20,991 bases of DNA from assembly GCA_963966315.1 (NCBI GenBank), contig CAWZYX010000047.1:1-20991 (forward strand), read 5' to 3'. The notes beneath the pieces are model-generated. The model saw only the letters and a program-made list of their open reading frames with translations. It was not told the DNA's origin and searched no databases. The number at the start of each line of letters is the position of its first letter. Positions within the stretch are counted from its first letter, which is position 1. This stretch comes from Winogradskyella_A sp963966315 (GTDB lineage: Bacteria > Bacteroidota > Bacteroidia > Flavobacteriales > Flavobacteriaceae). Below are positions 1 to 4,937 of this stretch, one piece after another. The position numbers were made by a program, and so were the translations under genes.

Positions 1-25
1 GCTCGGAGATGTGTATAAGAGACAG
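1..25. other. Nextera transposon adapter remnant (assembly artefact)
   Basis: These 25 bases match the 3' part of the Illumina Nextera read-2 adapter, which ends in the 19-bp Tn5 mosaic end. They are synthetic sequence left at the contig edge. Genomic sequence begins at base 26. A GTG at base 11 inside the adapter opens the reading frame of the following gene and would add five false residues (M-Y-K-R-Q). Confidence 0.97.
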
Positions 26-1300
26 GTTATAGATCAAATTTCCTCTCAGGAGGCCATGGCACTTGAAAACAAGTACGGAGCACAAAACTATCACCCTCTG
101 CCCGTTGTATTGAGTAAAGGTGAGGGCGTGTACGTGTGGGATGTGGAAGGTAAAAAGTATTTTGATTTTTTATCGGCCTATTCGTCCTTAAATCAGGGCC
201 ACTGCCATCCGAAGATCGTTGCTGCCTTGACCGAACAGGCACAACGTCTTTCGCTCACATCTCGTGCATTTTACAACGATATGTTAGGTCGATACGAAAA
301 ATATGCCACTGAATATTTCAAATTCGATAAAATGCTGCCGATGAACTCGGGGGCAGAGGCCGTGGAAACGGCTTTAAAACTTTGCCGTAAATGGGCCTAT
401 GAGGTAAAGGGGATTGACCTGAATAAAGCAGACATTATTGTCTGTAAAAATAATTTTCACGGAAGAACTACAACCATTATCTCGTTTTCCAATGATCCGG
501 TTGCGAGAAAGAACTTTGGACCCTTTACCAGCGGTTTCGTAAAAGTGGAGTACGATAATTTGGAACAGCTTGAAGAAGAGCTATCCAGCAATCCAAATGT
601 AGCAGGTTTTATGGTAGAGCCCATTCAGGGTGAAGCAGGCGTATACGTCCCTAGTGAAGATTACTTAGTTAAGGCCAAGGCTTTGTGCGATAAGTACAAT
701 GTGTTGTTCATCGCCGATGAGGTGCAAACTGGAATTGCAAGAACCGGACGCTTACTGGCATCCTGCGGTAATTGCTCCTGTCCCAATAAAGACTGTTCTG
801 GCACTCCAGACGTCAAACCGGATATTCTGGTTCTGGGAAAAGCACTTAGTGGCGGATTGTATCCGGTATCTGCTGTAATGGCGAGCAATGAGATCATGAA
901 TGTGATACAGCCCGGGAATCATGGGAGCACCTTTGGAGGGAACCCTATTGCGGCTGCCGTGGCCATTGCTGCATTAGAGGTGGTCAAAGAGGAGCGCCTT
1001 GCTGAAAATGCCGACTATCTTGGTAAGATCTTCAGGGCTGAAATGAACAAATACATAAGAGGTAGTCATATTGTCTCCAGTGTGAGAGGAAAAGGGCTTC
1101 TCAACGCCATTGTCATCAACGATGACGAAGATAGCGATACGGCCTGGAATATTTGCCTGAGGCTCAGAGACAATGGGCTTCTCGCTAAGCCTACCCATGG
1201 AAATATTATTCGGTTTGCCCCGCCTTTGGTTATGACAGAAGACGAACTCCTGGAGTGCGTATCCATTATAACTAAAACACTTCTTGAATTTGAAGCATAA
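26..1300 (+). CDS. rocD: Ornithine aminotransferase, 5' truncated by contig edge
   Basis: Class-III PLP aminotransferase of the ornithine-oxo-acid type. It moves the delta-amino group of ornithine to 2-oxoglutarate, giving glutamate semialdehyde in cytosolic arginine/ornithine-proline metabolism. Visible landmarks are the N-terminal block NYHPLPVVLSKGEG, the NQGHCHP motif, NSGAEAVETA, the FHGRT block, the PLP-contact Asp in IADEVQTG, the PLP lysine in LGKALSGG, and GSTFGGNP. The frame is open from base 26. In relatives about 8-10 residues precede the ISSQEA segment, so the true start lies off the contig. The in-frame ATG at 56 is probably internal. An unusual insert with four cysteines (C-x2-C-x-C-x4-C, bases 764-796) lies between the Asp and Lys motifs. 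The gene ends at a bidirectional terminator. Family identity is very secure. Confidence 0.96.
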   Translation, partial: VIDQISSQEAMALENKYGAQNYHPLPVVLSKGEGVYVWDVEGKKYFDFLSAYSSLNQGHCHPKIVAALTEQAQRLSLTSRAFYNDMLGRYEKYATEYFKFDKMLPMNSGAEAVETALKLCRKWAYEVKGIDLNKADIIVCKNNFHGRTTTIISFSNDPVARKNFGPFTSGFVKVEYDNLEQLEEELSSNPNVAGFMVEPIQGEAGVYVPSEDYLVKAKALCDKYNVLFIADEVQTGIARTGRLLASCGNCSCPNKDCSGTPDVKPDILVLGKALSGGLYPVSAVMASNEIMNVIQPGNHGSTFGGNPIAAAVAIAALEVVKEERLAENADYLGKIFRAEMNKYIRGSHIVSSVRGKGLLNAIVINDDEDSDTAWNICLRLRDNGLLAKPTHGNIIRFAPPLVMTEDELLECVSIITKTLLEFEA

Positions 1301-1327
1301 AAAAAGCGACCCTGAGGTCGCTTTTTT
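1299..1327. terminator. Bidirectional intrinsic terminator, rocD / CCC-motif gene
   Basis: The stem GCGACC/GGTCGC (1306-1311 with 1316-1321) has a 4-nt CTGA loop. It is flanked by an A-run that includes the rocD stop codon and by a T-run. The A/T flanks make it work in both directions, ending rocD on plus and the 1331-1979 operon on minus. Confidence 0.9.
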
Positions 1328-1330
1328 GTT

Positions 1331-1666
1331 TTATTGGGCGTTTTGTGCCTGTTCAATGGCATCCTGTATGGTTTGCATATAAGCCTCCCAGCCTCCCATT
1401 GCCTGTATGGAGTAAATGGTATAACCTAAATTGATCACAGCCAGTACCAGGCCTACAATGGCAATTATCCTGGCCGTATTTAACTGACTGAAATTACTGT
1501 ATAGTTCTGGTTGCTCCTTATACAGTTTTAGGTCTTTGTTGGCAAGTAGTAATGCAATACCAGAAAAAATTAGTCCACCAATACCAGCACTGCAACAGCA
1601 GGCAATAATGGATATGATTCCCAAAACCAGGGAAATGGTAGCATTAGGTAGTTTTTGTTGTTCCAT
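1331..1666 (-). CDS. CCC-motif membrane protein
   Basis: Small membrane protein of 111 aa. It reads MEQQKLPNATISLVLG, then a hydrophobic segment carrying three consecutive cysteines (ACCCSAGIGG) and a second hydrophobic stretch, then a charged loop (NKDLKLYKEQPELY), another membrane segment (RIIAIVGLVLAVINLGYTI) and a Gln/Ala-rich tail. This matches the family called 'CCC motif membrane protein' in Bacteroidota; its function is not known. I chose the ATG at 1666 because 21 upstream in-frame residues (from 1729) lack family character and overlap the preceding gene's end. It lies 13 bp downstream of the DUF2752 gene, so the two are probably co-transcribed from the promoter at 1984-2012. Confidence 0.85.
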   Translation of the reverse strand: MEQQKLPNATISLVLGIISIIACCCSAGIGGLIFSGIALLLANKDLKLYKEQPELYSNFSQLNTARIIAIVGLVLAVINLGYTIYSIQAMGGWEAYMQTIQDAIEQAQNAQ

Positions 1667-1679
1667 GAAGTTTGTTGAT

Positions 1680-1979
1680 TTAATTGATATAATTTTTGAT
1701 AATGAAGCTTCCAATAATGACCAAAACATTAGTGATGGCTAGTATGACAATAAGTTTAGCTATTAACCTGGAAGGTTTAAAAATATTTATACCTACTAAG
1801 GTAAAGAGTAATATGAGCGTGTATATGGCCGGATACATAAAAAAAGCCTGAGCAAATTCACCCTTTAAGACTAAAAGCAGAGAGCGCTGAATGCCACATC
1901 CCATACATTCGGTTCCCAATAGTTGTTTGTTGAGACAGGGAAGCATATATTCTTCAGGATTGTGAAGCAGTGATGTCAT
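1680..1979 (-). CDS. DUF2752 family membrane protein
   Basis: 99-aa protein. The N-terminal part carries the DUF2752 signature: a Cys (MLPC), then a conserved C-x2-C-G-x2-R motif (ECMGCGIQRSL), followed by a short amphipathic piece and two membrane segments (about residues 45-65 and 74-94). DUF2752 proteins are inner-membrane proteins of unknown function. The conserved cysteines suggest a redox or metal role, but that is inference. Position 1979 is favoured as the start because a -33/-7 promoter ends only 4 nt upstream; Met12 (1946) is a possible alternative. It heads a two-gene operon with the CCC-motif protein, a pairing that recurs in flavobacteria to my knowledge. Confidence 0.82.
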   Translation of the reverse strand: MTSLLHNPEEYMLPCLNKQLLGTECMGCGIQRSLLLVLKGEFAQAFFMYPAIYTLILLFTLVGINIFKPSRLIAKLIVILAITNVLVIIGSFIIKNYIN

Positions 1980-1983
1980 AAAA

Positions 1984-2012
1984 CAAAAATAACCTTTTTA
2001 CCTAAACAGCAA
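1984..2012 (-). promoter_or_regulatory. Flavobacterial sigma-A promoter for the DUF2752 operon
   Basis: Read on the minus strand: TTG (part of TTTG, 2010-2012), 18-bp spacer, then TATTTTTG (1991-1984), matching the Bacteroidota -33/-7 consensus TTTG-N17-23-TAnnTTTG. The -7 element ends 4 nt before the ATG at 1979, predicting a leaderless or very short leader. Confidence 0.75.
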
Positions 2013-2032
2013 ACCAGCTCTTATTAAACTTG

Positions 2033-2040
2033 TAATTTTG
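2033..2040 (+). promoter_or_regulatory. -7 promoter element TAATTTTG for the 2045 gene
   Basis: TAATTTTG fits TAnnTTTG and ends 4 nt before the ATG at 2045. No clear -33 TTG is visible at 17-23 bp. It lies back-to-back with the minus-strand promoter at 1984-2012. Confidence 0.6.
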
Positions 2041-2044
2041 TACT

Positions 2045-2254
2045 ATGAATAAATTTAAACGAAACCTGAGCTATGTAATGATCCTGGGCGGTGGCATTCT
2101 TGCACTTTACGAACAGTCAAAAAACGAGGCCAATCAGTATGTCATCATATTAGGTCTAGTCATGCTCATGGTGGGGGTGTACCTTACTTCAAAGCGTATA
2201 CCAAAAAACAATGATGCATCAGACGACCATGAGCAAGGAAGAGACAACATTTAG
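2045..2254 (+). CDS. Small two-helix membrane protein of unknown function
   Basis: 69-aa protein with a basic N-terminus (MNKFKRNLS), two hydrophobic helices (about residues 10-27 and 32-50) and a charged C-terminal tail rich in Asp, Glu and Asn. I do not recognise a named family. Its 3' end overlaps the Smr gene by 26 bp in another frame (Smr start at 2229), which suggests the two are translated together. A TAnnTTTG element 4 nt upstream of its ATG probably drives both. The overlap and promoter make it a likely real gene despite its size. Confidence 0.7.
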   Translation: MNKFKRNLSYVMILGGGILALYEQSKNEANQYVIILGLVMLMVGVYLTSKRIPKNNDASDDHEQGRDNI

Positions 2255-2798
2255 AGTGGGCGACCGTGTTGAGGCCATTGACGATCACATAGCTGGTCGT
2301 GTTCTTAGGGTCAATGCTTCTGGCGATATCACAATTATGGATGAGCACGGTTTTGAGTTTGTGTTCAGGTCCTCAGAACTTATGCATATAACGCCGGGTG
2401 ACTTGCACAAACAAGTGGAGGTTTCTCCCGATGTTGCACATTCAAAAACCGAAAAAAAGACAAAGGGCAATAACAGTTCTAAGCGTCACAAGAAGAAAGC
2501 CGACCAAATAAGAGTAATCGATTTACACATTCACCACTTGGTGGATAGCACCAAAGGAATGAGTAATTACGATATGCTAAACCTGCAGCTCGAAACCGCC
2601 AAACGCTTTCTAGACAATGCTGTAAAAAATCACGTGCCTTATGTGGTTTTTATTCATGGAGTCGGAGAAGGGGTGCTTAAAATGGAGCTATTCACACTTT
2701 TTCGCAGGTACGATAACCTCGAATTTTATGAGGCCGACTACAAAACCTACGGATTTGGTGCCACTGAGGTAAAAATATATCAGAACGTGAGCTACTAA
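2229..2798 (+). CDS. Smr-domain protein with DUF2027-like N-terminus
   Basis: 189-aa cytosolic protein. Residues 8-55 form a small beta-rich region (RVGDRVEAIDDHIAGRV ... MDEHGFEF), resembling the start of Bacteroidota DUF2027 proteins. A basic linker follows (about 73-93, Lys/Ser-rich). The Smr domain spans about 94-189, with the DLHIH motif near 98-102, the HGVGEG motif near 143-148 and a terminal GATEVKIY strand. Smr domains are nucleic-acid nicking or binding modules also found at the C-terminus of MutS2; the target here is unknown. I chose the ATG at 2229 (MSKEETTF) over 2211/2214 because the extra residues do not look conserved. Its stop codon overlaps the stop of the opposing lipoprotein gene (bases 2795-2798). 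Confidence 0.85.
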   Translation: MSKEETTFRVGDRVEAIDDHIAGRVLRVNASGDITIMDEHGFEFVFRSSELMHITPGDLHKQVEVSPDVAHSKTEKKTKGNNSSKRHKKKADQIRVIDLHIHHLVDSTKGMSNYDMLNLQLETAKRFLDNAVKNHVPYVVFIHGVGEGVLKMELFTLFRRYDNLEFYEADYKTYGFGATEVKIYQNVSY

Positions 2799-3703
2799 TT
2801 GGTTACCGTGAAGCTATTGACAAAGGAACCAAAGAACAGGCGCTCGTAACGAATGATCTGAAGGTCTACTTCATTGATCACAAAATTTGTGGTAAACTGT
2901 ATGGTATAGCTGTTGCTGCGAAGTGCACCTCCTTCGAAGGTCTCGGTCGCCTCAGGATCCAGAAAACGAGGAGTATTAAGGTTAGGCGATTCAAGGTCCA
3001 GATCATCAAATAAATTCTGATTCCCGTTGGCATCTTCAAATCGCGTATCGATCATGTCTCCGTCATCGTCCTTGTCCAGATAGTCAGGTACTGTATCACC
3101 ATCGGTATCACGGGCATTGGTAAATGGATTGCTATCACCGTCGTCGTCGTTATCTTCGTCGATGGTTGGTACATTATCGTTGTCATCGTCCTGATCCAGA
3201 TAATTGGGTATGCCATCGCCATCTGTATCGGTAGGATTGGTAGCAGGGTCAGAATCTCCGTCCAGATCCTCATCTTCATCGGCCGAAGGAATACCATCGT
3301 TATCAAAATCTTCTACCTCGGTCCAGACCTCCACCGTTCCATCATTGGCTTCATAATTACCGGTGATGACCACCTCGGGATTGTCTATAACATCGCAAAA
3401 AGTAGGTTCGGAATTGTAGGTGCGGTAAAGAAAGCGCACATTATTTGCATCGATAGTCAATTCAACCGGGGTTGCTTCCGGTATTTCAGTGATAAACAGG
3501 GCCTCCGTATTTGGGTTTCTCGGAATGATCAGCGAAAGAGACTCGGAGGGATCTGTAATGAGATCATAGATGAGAAACTGGTCGGTATTATTGTCGCAGC
3601 GATCCAGTTCCTTATCGAATTCGAGTTCAACCGTCACTATGTCACCATCGTCGCAGGATGAAAAGAAAAGACCTGTGAAAAAAAATAAAACTAAATACCG
3701 CAT
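2795..3703 (-). CDS. Lipoprotein with thrombospondin type-3-like Asp repeats
   Basis: 302-aa secreted lipoprotein. The signal peptide ends in a lipobox with Cys17 (LFFSSC). Residues 20-130 are an unrecognised beta-rich region with three cysteines. Residues 131-217 are very acidic, with motifs such as DNDGIPSADED, DTDGDGIPNYLD and DTDGDTVPDYLD. This is the Dx[DN]xDGxxD calcium-binding pattern of thrombospondin type-3 / OmpA-linker repeats. Two copies of a 40-residue unit are visible (YLD at 168-170 and 208-210). The C-terminal 60 residues read as a beta domain. It is probably anchored in the outer membrane, with Ca2+ stiffening the repeats. The specific role is unknown. Its upstream region (3704-3791) is shared with the divergent cysteine desulfurase gene, and a TATTTTTA element sits on the minus strand at 3722-3729. 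Confidence 0.85.
   Translation of the reverse strand: MRYLVLFFFTGLFFSSCDDGDIVTVELEFDKELDRCDNNTDQFLIYDLITDPSESLSLIIPRNPNTEALFITEIPEATPVELTIDANNVRFLYRTYNSEPTFCDVIDNPEVVITGNYEANDGTVEVWTEVEDFDNDGIPSADEDEDLDGDSDPATNPTDTDGDGIPNYLDQDDDNDNVPTIDEDNDDDGDSNPFTNARDTDGDTVPDYLDKDDDGDMIDTRFEDANGNQNLFDDLDLESPNLNTPRFLDPEATETFEGGALRSNSYTIQFTTNFVINEVDLQIIRYERLFFGSFVNSFTVTN
3071..3313 (-). repeat. Two tandem 120-bp coding repeats in the lipoprotein
   Basis: The coding sequence for residues 131-170 and 171-210 is a diverged tandem duplication with a 40-codon period. Equivalent landmarks are GIP/NVP, DGDS, DTDGD and YLD. The repeat is in frame, so unequal exchange could change copy number without breaking the gene. 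Confidence 0.75.
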
Positions 3704-3779
3704 CTGTGTTTCCTTTGGTTGTAAAAATAGCTAAATGTCTTATTATAGCGAGAAGGGCTTCCAATAATTTTATTTCTGA

Positions 3780-3787
3780 TATTTTTG
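3780..3787 (+). promoter_or_regulatory. -7 promoter element TATTTTTG for the cysteine desulfurase gene
   Basis: TATTTTTG fits TAnnTTTG and is followed by CAGC and then the ATG at 3792, a 4-nt gap. No exact TTG lies 17-23 bp upstream. It predicts a leaderless mRNA. Confidence 0.6.
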
Positions 3788-3791
3788 CAGC

Positions 3792-4937
3792 ATGAATCAG
3801 ATTTACCTTGATAATGCAGCAACAACTGCCCTTCGACCGGAGGTGGTGGCCTGTATGACAGATGTTCTAAGTCATACCTATGGCAATGCATCGTCTACCC
3901 ATAGTTTTGGACGTTCATCAAAGGCTATTTTAGAACAATGTCGGAAGAATATAGCGGCTTTTTTCAATGCCCAACCTTCTGAAATTATTTTCACTTCAGG
4001 AGGAACAGAGGCAGATAATCTGGTATTGCGCAGTGCGGTAAGGGATTTGGGTATAAAAACCATTATTACCACCAGGATCGAGCACCATGCCGTATTGCAT
4101 ACAGCCGAACAACTTTCCAACGAATACGGTACTGAACTGATTTTTATTCCTTTAAACAGAGACGGTCAGCCAGATTTAGGAGCTTTAGAGGCATTGCTCA
4201 GTACCAGAAAAAAGGTTTTGGTTTCCCTTATGCACATCAATAACGAAATTGGTAATATTCTGGATATCGAAACAGTAGGAGCTATGTGTCACCGGTACAA
4301 CGCACTTTTTCATAGTGACATGGTACAATCTGTAGGGCATTTTAAACTAGATATGGAACAACTGCCCGTAGATTTTTTTGCAGCCAGTGCGCATAAGTTT
4401 CACGGACCAAAGGGAGTTGGTTTTTGCTACATCAGAAAAAACTCTGGCTTAAAACCGCTTATTTTTGGCGGGGAGCAGGAGCGAGGTATAAGAGCCGGTA
4501 CAGAATCTATCCACAACATTGCAGGCATGGAAAAGGCGCTGTCACTCTCTTATGCCCATCTCAAAGAAGAGAACGCACGTATCCTCAGTTTAAAACGCTA
4601 CTTCATTCAAGCTTTGCAGCATCAAATTCCGGCGATTAAATTCAATGGTTTGTCATCTGACCAGGAAAGGAGTACCTATACTCTGGTGAACATTCGATTA
4701 CCCTTAAACGCAGAAAAGGCCAGTTTACTTCAGTTCCAATTAGACCTTAAAGGTGTAGCCTGTTCTAAAGGTAGCGCTTGCCAAAGTGGGAGTGTGGGAC
4801 AATCCCATGTTCTGGAAGCAATTTTGGATGACAAAGACCTCAGCCAGCCATCACTTCGTTTTTCTTTTAGTATTTATAATACAGAGGAAGAACTGGACGA
4901 AGTAGTAGCTATACTTCACAATTTTATCTCTTCTTAG
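3792..4937 (+). CDS. Cysteine desulfurase, NifS/IscS family
   Basis: 381-aa PLP enzyme. It takes sulfur from cysteine, leaving alanine and an enzyme persulfide that feeds Fe-S cluster or thio-cofactor synthesis in the cytosol. The motifs are in order: YLDNAATT near the N-terminus, GNASSTHSFG, the TSGGTEADN PLP-phosphate loop, IEHHA with the ring-stacking His, HINNEIG, HSDMVQS with the PLP Asp, SAHKFHGPKG with the PLP lysine at about K202, RAGTESI, and the active-site loop CSKGSACQSG with catalytic Cys at about 330. It is a class-I (NifS/IscS) enzyme, not SufS-like. It has no IscU or other isc genes beside it, so I do not assign iscS or nifS. Its stop codon overlaps that of the TonB receptor gene (4934-4937). 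Confidence 0.93.
   Translation: MNQIYLDNAATTALRPEVVACMTDVLSHTYGNASSTHSFGRSSKAILEQCRKNIAAFFNAQPSEIIFTSGGTEADNLVLRSAVRDLGIKTIITTRIEHHAVLHTAEQLSNEYGTELIFIPLNRDGQPDLGALEALLSTRKKVLVSLMHINNEIGNILDIETVGAMCHRYNALFHSDMVQSVGHFKLDMEQLPVDFFAASAHKFHGPKGVGFCYIRKNSGLKPLIFGGEQERGIRAGTESIHNIAGMEKALSLSYAHLKEENARILSLKRYFIQALQHQIPAIKFNGLSSDQERSTYTLVNIRLPLNAEKASLLQFQLDLKGVACSKGSACQSGSVGQSHVLEAILDDKDLSQPSLRFSFSIYNTEEELDEVVAILHNFISS

Noticed and set aside
11..55. Translation start of rocD at the GTG in position 11
   Set aside because: The codon and the next four are adapter sequence; the real start is off the contig.
764..796. Possibility that the cysteine insert in RocD is a frameshift or assembly error
   Set aside because: The frame is intact on both sides and the downstream PLP lysine motif is in register.
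3052..3306. 84-codon minus-strand frame rich in Met, Ile and Thr inside the lipoprotein gene
   Set aside because: It is a frame-shifted reading of the Asp-repeat codons (GAT/GAC repeats) and has no independent start signal.
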